Shown: in pieces, positions 32,853 through 41,909 of the stretch | How positions within the stretch are numbered: position 1 is the stretch's first letter | How the letters are laid out: each line of letters opens with the position of its first letter | NCBI GenBank assembly: GCA_038238115.1 | Contig: JBBRYB010000011.1 | Span: forward strand, 55,339-119,338 | Direction of reading: 5' to 3' | Length of the DNA: 64,000 nucleotides | DNA from: JBBRYB01 sp038238115 | GTDB lineage: Bacteria; Actinomycetota; Actinomycetes; Propionibacteriales; Nocardioidaceae | Translations under genes and position numbers: made by a program | Notes under the pieces: generated by a model | Told to the model about the DNA's origin: nothing | Databases searched by the model: none | Seen by the model: the letters and a program-made list of their open reading frames with translations, nothing else

Positions 32853-35540
32853 TCAGAGGTCGACTTCGGCGGAGTAGGCCACGACGCCGCGTCGCATCGC
32901 CCGAACGACCTCGCGGGCCGTACGCCGGAGGGGTGAGCTCCCGGCCGCGTCGGCGATCTGCTCGGCCAGGTCGAGAAGCTGCTTGACCCACCGGACGAAG
33001 TCGCCGGGCGCCAGGTCGACGTCGTCGAGCACGTCTTCGAGGTCGGCGCCGCCGGCCCAACGGTAGGCCGCCCAGGCGAAGCCGAGGTCTGGTTCGCGAA
33101 GGTAGCTGAGCCGGTGCTGGCGCTCCACCGCGTCGAGCTCGGCCCAGATCGCCACCATCTCGGCAAGCACCTGCCGCACCACACCGCCCGGCACCCGGGG
33201 ACGTTCGACATCGTCGGGGCTGCGTGACTCGTAGGCGAGAGCCGACAATGCGGCCGCCAGCGCCGGCGCCTCGAGGCCTTCCCAGATGCCGCGGCGCAGA
33301 CACTGCGCCGCGACGAGGTCGAGCTCGCTGTAAATCCGGGCGAGCGAGGCACCGGCGGGGCTGACCTCACCGCCGTCGAGGTAGCCCAGCTCCTCGAGCA
33401 CCTCGCACACCCGGTCAAACTGCCGGGCGATCGTGTTGGTGCGCTGCTCGATCCGGCGGCGCAGCGTGTCTGTCTCGCGCTGCAGCTTGAAGTAGCGCTC
33501 TGCCCAGCGGGCGTGATCCTCCCGGTTCTCGCACGCATGACACGGGTGCTCCCGGATGGCTGCGCGGAGCCGACGCAGCTCCGGGTCGTCCTCAGCGGGA
33601 AACCGGTCCTTGCGGGTCCGCCCGCTCGACGAGAGATCGCGAGCCCGCTCGCGCAGGAGCGCGGCCAGGTCACGGCGCTGTTGCGGGTTGCGCGCGTTGA
33701 ACGTCTTCGCGATCCGCATCCGGGTGAGCGGCTCGACGGGCGTCGGGAAGTCGACGAGCGACAGCCTGCGCGCCTGCCGGTCGACGGTCACCACGAGCGG
33801 ACGTGGCCCCTCCCGCTGCGCCCGCACCCCCAGGTCGACGACGACGGCCAGGCCGGCCCACCGCCCGGCAGGGACCTCGATCACATCGCCGATGCGCAAC
33901 CGGTCCAGCGACTCCACGGCGGCATCCCTCCGGTCGCTCTGGCGACGTTTGGACACGTCGGTCTCGCGGTCGGACAGCGCTCGCCGCAGCGCGGCGTACT
34001 CCATGAAGTCGCCGCGGTCGCAGGCGATCGCGTCGGCGTAGCCCTCGAGGGCCTCCTCGGCTTTTCGCACCTGCCGAGCCAAGCCGACGACGGCTCGGTC
34101 GGCCTGGAACTGCGCGAAGGACGACTCGAGCAGCTCGCGCGCCGTGTCCGTCCCGAAACCGCGGACCAGGTTGACCGCCATGTTGTACGACGGCCGAAAC
34201 GACGACCGCAACGGGTAGGTGCGGGTCGAGGCCAGGCCAGCCACCGCCTGGGGGTCGAAGTCGGGCGCCCACACCACGACGGCGTGCCCTTCGACGTCGA
34301 TGCCGCGGCGGCCGGCCCGACCGGTGAGCTGGGTGTACTCCCCCGGTGTCACGTCGGAATGGGTCTCCCCGTTCCACTTCGACAGCTTGTCGATGACGAC
34401 CGACCGGGCGGGCATGTTGATGCCGAGCGCGAGCGTCTCCGTGGCGAAGACCATCTTGACGAGGCCGCGCGAGAACAGCTCTTCGACGCACTCCTTGAAG
34501 ACCGGCAGCATGCCCGCATGGTGCGCCGAGACCCCGCGAACCAAGGCTTCGAACCAGTCCGGGTAACCCAGCACCTGTAGGTCGGCGCTGGAGAGCACCG
34601 ACGTCCGGGCCTCGGCGAACGCGCGGATCTCGGCCTGCTCAGCCGCGCTCGTGAGGCGAAGGTTCGCCGCCAAGCACTGCTGGACCGCCGCGTCGCACCC
34701 CTTGCGGCTGAAGATGAACATGATCGCCGGCAGCAGGCCCTCTGCGTCCAGCCGCTCGACGATGTCGGTGCGGCTAGGCACGAGCCCTCGTCCCGTCGGG
34801 CGACGGTACTCGCCGCGCTTCGCCCGGTGTCCGCGACTGCGGCTTCGCTGCCAGTCGTCTCGCGCCACCCGGGTGAGCTGTGGATTCACCGTCGTGGCTT
34901 CGCCCTGCGGCCCGGCGTCGGCGAACAGGTCGTAGAGCCTGTTGCCGACCATGACGTGCTGGAACAGCGGAACCGGCCGCCGCTCCTCGACGACGATGTC
35001 GCCCTCGCCGCGCACAGTGCTGAGCCAGTCACCAAACTCCTCCGCGTTGGACACCGTCGCGGACAGTGAGACCACGGAGACGGAGTCCGCTAGGTGGATG
35101 ATCACCTCCTCCCACACCGCGCCGCGCGAGCGGTCGGCGAGGTAGTGCACCTCGTCCATGACGACGAACTGAAGGCCGGCCAGGGTGACCGAACCCGTGT
35201 ACAGCATGTTGCGCAGCACCTCGGTCGTCATCACCACGATCGGCGCCTCGGAGTTGATCGTGTTGTCCCCGGTGAGCAGTCCCACCCGCTCCGGGCCGTA
35301 GCGCAAGGTCAGGTCGGCGAACTTCTGGTTTGACAACGCCTTGATCGGCGTCGTGTAGAAGCACTTGCCTCCGCGGCTCAGAGCCAGGTGGACGGCGAAC
35401 TCACCTACCAAGGTCTTGCCCGAGCCCGTCGGGGCAGCCACCAGGACGCCACGGCCACGCTCGAGCGACTCGCATGCCCTGCGCTGGAACGCGTCAAGCG
35501 AGAAGTCGTAGAGCCGCTCGAAGTCGCCGAGGAGGCTCAT
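32853..35540 (-). CDS. helY: DEAD/DEAH-box helicase HelY (SKI2/Mtr4-like)
   Basis: ATP-dependent RNA/DNA helicase of 895 aa, homologue of Rv2092c. Walker A APTGSGKT and the TTPIKALSNQKF motif near the N-terminus, MDEVHYLADRSRG (motif II), SLSATVSNAEEF (motif III), GINMPARSVV and QLTGRAGRRGID (motif VI) follow in order. The C-terminal half carries the winged-helix and DSHCT-type region found in SKI2-like helicases. A GTG lies one codon upstream, directly after the preceding stop. It ends the paf-tat gene string and probably acts in RNA processing or repair (inference). Confidence 0.95.
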   Translation of the reverse strand: MSLLGDFERLYDFSLDAFQRRACESLERGRGVLVAAPTGSGKTLVGEFAVHLALSRGGKCFYTTPIKALSNQKFADLTLRYGPERVGLLTGDNTINSEAPIVVMTTEVLRNMLYTGSVTLAGLQFVVMDEVHYLADRSRGAVWEEVIIHLADSVSVVSLSATVSNAEEFGDWLSTVRGEGDIVVEERRPVPLFQHVMVGNRLYDLFADAGPQGEATTVNPQLTRVARDDWQRSRSRGHRAKRGEYRRPTGRGLVPSRTDIVERLDAEGLLPAIMFIFSRKGCDAAVQQCLAANLRLTSAAEQAEIRAFAEARTSVLSSADLQVLGYPDWFEALVRGVSAHHAGMLPVFKECVEELFSRGLVKMVFATETLALGINMPARSVVIDKLSKWNGETHSDVTPGEYTQLTGRAGRRGIDVEGHAVVVWAPDFDPQAVAGLASTRTYPLRSSFRPSYNMAVNLVRGFGTDTARELLESSFAQFQADRAVVGLARQVRKAEEALEGYADAIACDRGDFMEYAALRRALSDRETDVSKRRQSDRRDAAVESLDRLRIGDVIEVPAGRWAGLAVVVDLGVRAQREGPRPLVVTVDRQARRLSLVDFPTPVEPLTRMRIAKTFNARNPQQRRDLAALLRERARDLSSSGRTRKDRFPAEDDPELRRLRAAIREHPCHACENREDHARWAERYFKLQRETDTLRRRIEQRTNTIARQFDRVCEVLEELGYLDGGEVSPAGASLARIYSELDLVAAQCLRRGIWEGLEAPALAAALSALAYESRSPDDVERPRVPGGVVRQVLAEMVAIWAELDAVERQHRLSYLREPDLGFAWAAYRWAGGADLEDVLDDVDLAPGDFVRWVKQLLDLAEQIADAAGSSPLRRTAREVVRAMRRGVVAYSAEVDL

Positions 35541-35543
35541 CAC

Positions 35544-35924
35544 CTAGAGCGTGATCGACACGGTGAAGTTGCTGCTCTCGGCTCCGACGGACTTCGCGAC
35601 CCTGCGTAGCGTCTCGCACGCGATGTTGGCGTCGAAGCCGATACCCGGCACCCCGGCCGCGACCCGACCGTCGACGTCGAGCAGCGCGACCTCGCCGAAC
35701 TGCCAGGCCTGGTGGGCGGCGCGACGCTGGTCATCGGGGCACACCGGCCGCGGGTATGCCGCATCGACGGCCAGCAGGTCAAGCCGCTGGTGCTTCTCGT
35801 CCGCGCCACTCAGGCCACCCTCGACGCAGAACCCGCTGTTGAGCGGTTCAGCGGCTCGCCAGGTGACGGAGTCAAGGGCCAGCCACTCAGGCAGGTCGAA
35901 CGGATCCACCACGCTGATGCTCAT
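35544..35924 (-). CDS. Conserved protein of unknown function between tatC and helY
   Basis: Protein of 126 aa that I do not recognise. It is soluble and acidic, with no signal peptide. Notable segments are VVDPFDLPEWLALDSVTWRA at the N-terminus and FGEVALLDVDGRVAAGVPGIGF near the C-terminus. The start is an ATG 23 bp after tatC. Its TAG stop touches the helY start region, so it is cotranslated with helY. Position suggests an accessory role to helY or the Tat system, but nothing shows which. Confidence 0.72.
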   Translation of the reverse strand: MSISVVDPFDLPEWLALDSVTWRAAEPLNSGFCVEGGLSGADEKHQRLDLLAVDAAYPRPVCPDDQRRAAHQAWQFGEVALLDVDGRVAAGVPGIGFDANIACETLRRVAKSVGAESSNFTVSITL

Positions 35925-35947
35925 GACTCCCGATTCCGGGTCGGCGG

Positions 35948-36793
35948 CTAGATCGGCGACACCTCGTCGTCGTCCAGGTCAGCGTAGTGACCCTCGGTGT
36001 CTCGTCGGCGTCGGCGGTCGACGACGCGAGCGATCACCTCGGAGATCAAGAACAGGCCAGTCATGGGCAAGGCCAGAAGAACCATCGTGATCGGGTCGGT
36101 CGAGGGGGTTGCCACGGCCGCGAAGACGAACGTCGCGAAGATGATCCACGCCCGCCAACGCGCCAGCTGTTTGGCAGAGACGACACCGGCCAGGTTGAGC
36201 AGCACGACGAACAATGGGATCTCGAACGAGACGCCGAAGACCAGCAAGATCCTGAGTGTGAAGTTGAGATAGTCCTGGACGTCGACGAGGTTCGTCACGC
36301 CACTGGGGGTGAAGCCCAGCAGCACCTGCAGCCCCTTGGGCAGGACGTAGTAGCCGAGAAGCACGCCGCCGATGAACAGCGGACCGGCGACCGAGACGAA
36401 GACGAGGGTCCATTTGCGTTCGTTGCGGTGCAGGCCCGGCAGGATGAACGCCCACAGCTGGTAGAGCCAGATCGGGCTCGTCATCACGATGCCGGTGACC
36501 AGCGCCACCTTCAGCTGCAGGATGAACGATGTCGCCAAGCCGTTGATGACGGCCTGCGTCTTGACGCCCTGGTTCTCCGCCAGGCTCTGCACATTGCTCA
36601 AGTAGGGCTTGAGCATGAGGTCGAACAGCCAGTCGTAGAGGAACAGCCCGGCTACGAACCCGGCGATGATGACGAGGACGCAGACGAACAGACGGTTACG
36701 AAGCTCACGCAGGTGCTCGACCAGCGTCATGCTCGCGTCCGGCGACGATGACGGCTTGTCCGGACCTTTGCGTCCCCGGGAGATGAGGGCCAC
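35948..36793 (-). CDS. tatC: Sec-independent protein translocase TatC
   Basis: Receptor subunit of the twin-arginine translocon in the cytoplasmic membrane, 281 aa. The conserved first cytosolic segment MTLVEHLRELRNRLF is followed by six helices; the FILPGLHRNERKWTLVFV and FGVSFEIPLFVVLL segments are TatC hallmarks. An N-terminal basic extension of about 20 residues and an acidic C-tail are typical for actinobacteria. It lies 22 bp downstream of tatA. Confidence 0.96.
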   Translation of the reverse strand: MALISRGRKGPDKPSSSPDASMTLVEHLRELRNRLFVCVLVIIAGFVAGLFLYDWLFDLMLKPYLSNVQSLAENQGVKTQAVINGLATSFILQLKVALVTGIVMTSPIWLYQLWAFILPGLHRNERKWTLVFVSVAGPLFIGGVLLGYYVLPKGLQVLLGFTPSGVTNLVDVQDYLNFTLRILLVFGVSFEIPLFVVLLNLAGVVSAKQLARWRAWIIFATFVFAAVATPSTDPITMVLLALPMTGLFLISEVIARVVDRRRRRDTEGHYADLDDDEVSPI

Positions 36794-36815
36794 TCAGCGA
36801 GCCTGTCGAGGCAGA

Positions 36816-37157
36816 CTAATGCTCGGTGTGCGTCGGAGGCAGCGGCTGCGACGTCTGCGGGTTCTGGACGGGAGGTGTCGCCTGGACCGGCTGCACGGGC
36901 TGTGTGGTCTGAGCCGACGGCGTGGCCGGGGAGTCCGGTATCCGCGTCGCGGTGATCTGGGCCCGGGTCGCGCCGGTGGGGTCGTCTTTGGCGTCGCCGT
37001 CTTGTTCGTCGTCGTCCCCGAGGCCCTTTGTCTCGGCCTTGAAGATGCGCATCGCTCGACCAGTTCCGCGCGCCAGGTCCGGCAGCTTCTTGGCGCCGAA
37101 AAGGACGACCAGAATCAGCAGGATGATCAAGAGCTCGGTCGGCCCTAGGTTGCCCAT
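36816..37157 (-). CDS. tatA: Sec-independent protein translocase TatA
   Basis: Pore-forming subunit of the Tat translocon, 113 aa. An N-terminal helix (TELLIILLILVVLFG) is followed by the amphipathic helix AKKLPDLARGTGRAMRIFK and a long proline/glutamine-rich tail. The reading frame extends to 37250, but the ATG at 37157 has GAGGAAA upstream and starts the helix where it should. It lies in the pafB-pafC-tatA-tatC order shared with mycobacteria. No tatB is present in the window. Confidence 0.94.
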   Translation of the reverse strand: MGNLGPTELLIILLILVVLFGAKKLPDLARGTGRAMRIFKAETKGLGDDDEQDGDAKDDPTGATRAQITATRIPDSPATPSAQTTQPVQPVQATPPVQNPQTSQPLPPTHTEH

Positions 37158-37246
37158 GGTTTCCTCTTCACGTTCGGTGATGCCTCGGTGCTGCGCCTTG
37201 ATCAGTGTACGCCGTCCGCGGTCGCCCGAACCAAGGACGCCCCCAC

Positions 37247-38215
37247 TCACAGGGAGTATTCAGCGAGTGCTGCCTTGGCCCGGCGCCGCACGTCGCGGAC
37301 CAGACGAGGCGGCTCGAGCAGCGTGGCGTCGCCGCCCAGGCGCAGGACGAGCCGCAGCAGCCAGCCGTCGTCACTGAAGCGCAGCGAGATGCGCAGCCGC
37401 CCGTCGGCCCGCGCCTCCTGCGCCTCGATCGGGTAGTACTCGGCCACCCAGTGCGCTGCGGGCGCGAGCTCCAGGACGGCGACCGGGTCGTCGGCATCGG
37501 GCTGGAAGAGTCCTTGGGACAGGTCGGTCCGCCCCGCCGCGGCCGGCGGCTCGGCCGGGCTGTCGAGGACACGTGCCTGCCGCATCCGGTCCAAACGAAA
37601 CATCCGCGTCTCCTCGACTCGGTGGCACCAGGCCTCGAGGTAGCTGTGGCCCTCAGAGAAGATCAGCCGCATCGGGTCGACGACGCGCTCCGTCGTCTCG
37701 TCTCGGCTCGGGACGTAGTAGGTGAGCGCGAGCTGGCGCCTCTCGCGGAGGGCCTCGTCGACGGCGGCCCGGGTCTGCATGTCGACGGGATCCATGTGGA
37801 TGTCGACGGCCGAGGCCCGCGCGCCGACCTCACCCGCGGCCGTCTCCAGCTTGGCGAGGGCGCGGCCGACTGCGCCCCGCTCCCCGACCGGGCTGACCTC
37901 GCGGAGCGCACGAAGCGCCACCATCAGCGCCAGTGCCTCGTGTGGGGCGAGCCGCAGCGGACGAGTGAGGTAGTCGGCGTTGCTCAGCTTGACGACGCCC
38001 TCCCCGTCGAGCGCTTCCATGTCGATGTCGATCATGTCGCCGGTGACGGCGTTGGGCAGACCGCAGAACCACAGCACCTTGAGGTCCTTGACGATCTGTG
38101 CCGGCTTGACGCCGAAGTCTTTGGCCACGTTGTCGACGGAGACGCCGTCGCGAGAGCGCAAGTACGGCACGAGTGCCAGCATCCGTTCGACCTGCTCCTG
38201 CGCGCTCGCGGTCAC
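37247..38215 (-). CDS. pafC: WYL-domain transcriptional activator PafC
   Basis: Half of the PafBC heterodimer, which activates most DNA-damage genes of actinobacteria independently of RecA-LexA. The protein is 322 aa: winged HTH (DGVSVDNVAKDFGVKPAQIVKDLKVL), then WYL domain (LEAWCHRVEETRMFRLDRMRQ) and the WCX C-terminal domain. Its GTG overlaps the pafB stop by 4 bases (GTGA), supporting equal synthesis of both subunits. A matching target promoter is present at 50535-50557. Confidence 0.94.
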   Translation of the reverse strand: MTASAQEQVERMLALVPYLRSRDGVSVDNVAKDFGVKPAQIVKDLKVLWFCGLPNAVTGDMIDIDMEALDGEGVVKLSNADYLTRPLRLAPHEALALMVALRALREVSPVGERGAVGRALAKLETAAGEVGARASAVDIHMDPVDMQTRAAVDEALRERRQLALTYYVPSRDETTERVVDPMRLIFSEGHSYLEAWCHRVEETRMFRLDRMRQARVLDSPAEPPAAAGRTDLSQGLFQPDADDPVAVLELAPAAHWVAEYYPIEAQEARADGRLRISLRFSDDGWLLRLVLRLGGDATLLEPPRLVRDVRRRAKAALAEYSL

Positions 38216-39177
38216 CCGGCGACCTCACCAGCCAGCAGGCCCAACCGGCGGATGACGTCCTGCCTGATCTCGTCGGGATGGACCACGACGACGTCGGGAC
38301 CGTAGGACAACAGCTCATCGGCCAGCGACTGGCCACTGGCATACGGCAGCTCGAGCTCGCTCCAGTGCTCGTCCAGGGGGGTCGAGCGGGCCGCGCGGCG
38401 GCGCAGCGCGTCACCAGCACCCGTCCTGACCCGCACCGTTGCCGAGCTGTGCGGTTGGGCTGGAGCGAGCGATGCTGCCAAGGCTCGCAGGTCGAGGTCT
38501 GCGGGCGGCTCGTAGCTGCCCGGCGCCCCCACCTCGACGACGTCCCCGACGATGCGTGAGACCCGGAACATGCGTTCGGCGCCGCGGTCCCGGTCATGCC
38601 CGACGACGTACCAATGGCCGTGCCACGACACGATGCCCCAGGGTTCCAGGTGTCGGGAAGTCGGGTGGGGGTGCCCGGGTGTCTGGTAGCGGAACTCGAC
38701 CGGCCGACGCTGCGTCACGGCATCGAAGACGGCGTCGAAGGCCGGCTCGTCGGTCGCGAGCTGCGGCTCGAGGATGGTCAGCGCTGACTCGTCCACCACG
38801 ACTCCGCCGGCGCGTAGCTTGCGCAGACCCTGCGTCGTCGCCGACGCAAGGCTGGCGTGCTGCCATACCCGTGCCGCCAGGCCGACGATGGCGGCCTCGT
38901 CGGCTTCGAGGCTGATCTCGGGCAGCTCGAACCTGTCGCGCCTGATCCGGTAGCCGACCTCGTCCTCGAAGCCCTTTTCGACGGGACCGACCTCGATCGG
39001 GACCCCGAGGATGCGCAACTCCTCCTTGTCCCGGTCGAACATCCGGTCGAACGCCTCACCGCCGAGGTCTCGGTAACCGTCGACAGCCTGCCGGATCCGT
39101 CCCTTCGGAATGAAGTTGCGCGCGACCAGCAGGCAGATGGTGAGGTTCATCAGCCGCTCGGATTTCTTGGCCGTCAC
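38212..39177 (-). CDS. pafB: WYL-domain transcriptional activator PafB
   Basis: Partner of PafC, 321 aa. N-terminal winged HTH (IRQAVDGYRDLGGEAFDRMFDRDKEEL is the HTH-linked region), then a WYL domain with SWHGHWYVVGHDRDRGAERMFRVSRI and the C-terminal WCX domain. The start is a GTG (GTGACGGCC). The pair is encoded downstream of pafA and an FKBP gene, as in related actinobacteria. Despite the name, it has no direct role in pupylation. Confidence 0.93.
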   Translation of the reverse strand: MTAKKSERLMNLTICLLVARNFIPKGRIRQAVDGYRDLGGEAFDRMFDRDKEELRILGVPIEVGPVEKGFEDEVGYRIRRDRFELPEISLEADEAAIVGLAARVWQHASLASATTQGLRKLRAGGVVVDESALTILEPQLATDEPAFDAVFDAVTQRRPVEFRYQTPGHPHPTSRHLEPWGIVSWHGHWYVVGHDRDRGAERMFRVSRIVGDVVEVGAPGSYEPPADLDLRALAASLAPAQPHSSATVRVRTGAGDALRRRAARSTPLDEHWSELELPYASGQSLADELLSYGPDVVVVHPDEIRQDVIRRLGLLAGEVAG

Positions 39178-39215
39178 CGGGCTCCTCCCGTCGGTCGTGC
39201 CGTGCCCCTGTCGGG

Positions 39216-40139
39216 TCAGCTCGCCTGCTGGATGTCAATGACGAAGATGAGATCGGAGTTCGGCGGGATCGTCTTACCGGCACCGGCGGCGCCGTACGCG
39301 AGGTCGCTCGGAACGGTCAGCACCACGCGGGAACCCACAGTCTGCCCGACGAGTCCGATCTGCCAGCCGGGGATCACCTGGTCCAGGGACACGCTGACCG
39401 GCTTCTTGGAGTACGACTCGTCGAAGACGTCGCCGTCAGGGTAGAGCTGCCCGAGATAGTTGACAGTGAGCGTCTGGCCGGTCGCGACCAGTGGTCCCTT
39501 GCCCTTCGTGAGTGGGTAGATGCCGAGAGCGCCGACGGTCGCCGGTGAGGTCGCCTTGGGTACGAACGCTTGAGGGAGCTTCTTGGCGGAGAGCTTCAGC
39601 GTGGGCACCTGTGACTGCGCCATCGGGTTGACGACCTTGACGACATCGACCACGAAGACGAGGCTATCGCCCTTGCGGATCGAGGTTCCGTTGCCGTTGG
39701 GGTCGTAGCCGTCCTTGGAGGCGACCGTTATGAGGACCCGGTCGCCGGGGCGCGCCCCTTCGAGACCCTTGGCGAAGCCTGCGATGACCTGGGCCAGCGT
39801 GAACGTCGCGGGCTTGGTCTCGGTGTCGGTCGTCCAGCTGCTGTCGAACTCCGTTCCGTCGCTGGCGTTGATGCCGACATAGTCGAGCGTCACTGTCGAG
39901 GTCGCCGTGACGGCCGACCCCGTGCCAGGCCCCTTGTCGACGACCGAGCTGTCGGTCTGGGCGAACGACATGGGCGCCTTGAAGTCCACGGTCGGCTTCT
40001 GGCCGACGGGTCCGGAGACGGACACGTCGGACAGGGTGCCCTGCTGGGGTGATTGGTTCGGGGTCGTGGAGCCGCCGCCGCAGGCCGCCGTGCCGAGCAG
40101 CACCAGGGCAAGGAGCAGCCCAACGACGAGACGACGCAC
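39216..40139 (-). CDS. FKBP-type peptidyl-prolyl isomerase lipoprotein with two FKBP domains
   Basis: Probable extracytoplasmic folding factor, 307 aa. From the GTG at 40139 the signal peptide reads MRRLVVGLLLALVLLGTAAC, with Cys20 as likely lipidation site; the lipobox (TAAC) is imperfect. Two FKBP domains follow: residues about 85-180 (VTLDYVGINASDGTEFDSSW) and about 210-305 (LTVNYLGQLYPDGDVFDESY). GAGG lies 9 bases before the GTG. It fits between pafA and pafB as in other actinobacteria. The lnt gene at 21 kb could acylate it. Confidence 0.92.
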   Translation of the reverse strand: MRRLVVGLLLALVLLGTAACGGGSTTPNQSPQQGTLSDVSVSGPVGQKPTVDFKAPMSFAQTDSSVVDKGPGTGSAVTATSTVTLDYVGINASDGTEFDSSWTTDTETKPATFTLAQVIAGFAKGLEGARPGDRVLITVASKDGYDPNGNGTSIRKGDSLVFVVDVVKVVNPMAQSQVPTLKLSAKKLPQAFVPKATSPATVGALGIYPLTKGKGPLVATGQTLTVNYLGQLYPDGDVFDESYSKKPVSVSLDQVIPGWQIGLVGQTVGSRVVLTVPSDLAYGAAGAGKTIPPNSDLIFVIDIQQAS

Positions 40140-40259
40140 GTGGTCACACCTCACTGTTCGGACCCGAAGCGGTTGGACGCAGGGCTGCACAAGACGGCCA
40201 AGCCTAGGCCATGTCGGAAGGCGCCTTGGCGTGACGCTGCGCCTCGCTTCGCCTCGAAA

Positions 40260-41621
40260 TCACATTGACTCGATGAGTCGCTCGACGCGCTCGTCGTGGG
40301 ACCGGAAGGGGTCCTTGCACAGCACGGTGCGCTGCGCTTGGTCGTTGAGCTTGAGATGGACCCAGTCGACGGTGAAGTCCCGGCGGCGCTCCTGGGCCTT
40401 GCGGATGAAGTCGCCGCGCAACCGAGCACGCGTCGTCTGCGGAGGCACGGACTTGGCCTCGAAGATTGCCAGGTCGTGGGTCACCCGCGCGACGGCCCCA
40501 CGCTTCTCGAGCAGGTAGTAGAGGCCCCGGCCGCGATGGATGTCGTGGTACGCGAGATCGAGCTGGGCGGTGCGCGCCGAGTTGAGACCCAACCCGTGCT
40601 GGGCGCGGTAGCGCTCGATCAGCCGGTACTTGATCACCCAGTCGATCTCCCGCTCGACGAGACTGAGGTCGTCGGACTCGACGGCCTTGAGGGCCCGCTC
40701 CCACAGGTCGAGGCTGGCGTCGATCGTGGACGTGTGCAGCTCGCGCCGGTCGACGAAGTCGCGGGCCTTGCTCAGGTATTCGTGCTGGATGTCGAGCGCG
40801 GAGGCGTCCCTGCCGTTGGCAAGGCGTACCTTGCGTCGACCGGTCATGTCGTGCGAGATCTCCCGGATCGCGCGGATCGGGTTCTCCATCGTCATGTCTC
40901 GCATCACGATTCCCGCCTCGATCATACGAAGCACCAGGTCGGTCGAGGCCACCTTGAGCATGGTGGTGGTCTCGCTCATGTTGGAGTCGCCGACGATGAC
41001 GTGGAGCCGGCGGAACCGCTCGGCATCGGCATGCGGCTCGTCGCGGGTGTTGATGATCGGGCGGGAGCGCGTGGTGGCGCTCGAGACGCCCTCCCAGATG
41101 TGCTCGGCGCGCTGGCTCACCGAGTAGACGGCGCCGCGGGGAGTTTGGAGCACCTTGCCGGCACCGCAGAAGATCTGGCGGCTGACCAGGAAAGGGATTA
41201 GCACGTCGGCCAGTCTCGAGAACTCACCGTGCCTGCCGACGAGGTAGTTCTCGTGGCAGCCGTAGGAGTTTCCCGCCGAGTCGGTGTTGTTCTTGAACAG
41301 GTAGACGTCTCCGGCGATGCCCTCTTCGCGCAGCCGCCGCTCCGCGTCGACGAGAAGCCCCTCGAGGACACGCTCGCCCGCCTTGTCATGGGTCACGAGG
41401 TCGGTCACGGAGTCGCATTCGGGGGTGGCGTATTCCGGGTGGCTTCCGACGTCGAGGTACAGCCGCGCGCCGTTGCGGAGAAAGACGTTGCTGGAGCGAC
41501 CCCACGACACCACCCGACGGAAAAGGTAGCGGGCGACCTCGTCGGGCGACAGCCGCCGGGCACCCTTGAAGGTGCACGTCACGCCGTACTCGTTCTCGAT
41601 CCCGAAGATCCGTCGGTCCAC
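40260..41621 (-). CDS. pafA: Pup--protein ligase PafA
   Basis: Attaches Pup through its C-terminal glutamate to lysines of target proteins, using ATP. The protein is 453 aa and very similar to Rv2097c over the full length. RRIFGIENEYGVTC, the catalytic aspartate Asp57 in YLDVGSHPEYATPEC, KNNTDSAGNSYGCHENYL and RTVLCKDPFR are glutamine synthetase-like signatures. The GTG at 41621 follows TAGGCT (41628-41633 on the minus strand) by 6 bases, suggesting leaderless translation. It is separated from the Nudix gene by a tandem repeat. Confidence 0.97.
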   Translation of the reverse strand: MDRRIFGIENEYGVTCTFKGARRLSPDEVARYLFRRVVSWGRSSNVFLRNGARLYLDVGSHPEYATPECDSVTDLVTHDKAGERVLEGLLVDAERRLREEGIAGDVYLFKNNTDSAGNSYGCHENYLVGRHGEFSRLADVLIPFLVSRQIFCGAGKVLQTPRGAVYSVSQRAEHIWEGVSSATTRSRPIINTRDEPHADAERFRRLHVIVGDSNMSETTTMLKVASTDLVLRMIEAGIVMRDMTMENPIRAIREISHDMTGRRKVRLANGRDASALDIQHEYLSKARDFVDRRELHTSTIDASLDLWERALKAVESDDLSLVEREIDWVIKYRLIERYRAQHGLGLNSARTAQLDLAYHDIHRGRGLYYLLEKRGAVARVTHDLAIFEAKSVPPQTTRARLRGDFIRKAQERRRDFTVDWVHLKLNDQAQRTVLCKDPFRSHDERVERLIESM

Positions 41622-41660
41622 GGTCTCAGCCTAGGTCACGGCATCAAGGACTATCGCACG

Positions 41661-41905
41661 CCGCGAGGCGCCACCTGAGCCGGCGGTGAGCAAGGAGCGC
41701 AGGTGGATGCATCGCCAGGCGGAGGAGGAAGCCGATACTGGGGGGCGAAGCGTATCGGCGACGACGACAACGCCGCGAGGCGCCGCCCGAGCCGGCAGTG
41801 AGCAAGGAGCGCAGGTGGATGCATCGCCAGGCGGAGGAGGAAGCCGATACTGGGGGGCGAAGCGTATCGGCGACGACGACAACGCCGCGAGGCGCCGCCT
41901 GAGCC
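41661..41905. repeat. 112-bp tandem repeat, two full copies plus a 21-base third start
   Basis: Copy 1 (41661-41772) and copy 2 (41773-41884) differ at three positions near the start; a third start (41885-41905) is cut short. Each unit contains a perfect 8-bp hairpin, GCCGATAC/GTATCGGC (41731-41759 and 41843-41871), with a 13-base loop. The period is not a multiple of three, so it is not a protein repeat. Confidence 0.9.
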
Positions 41906-41909
41906 CTTG

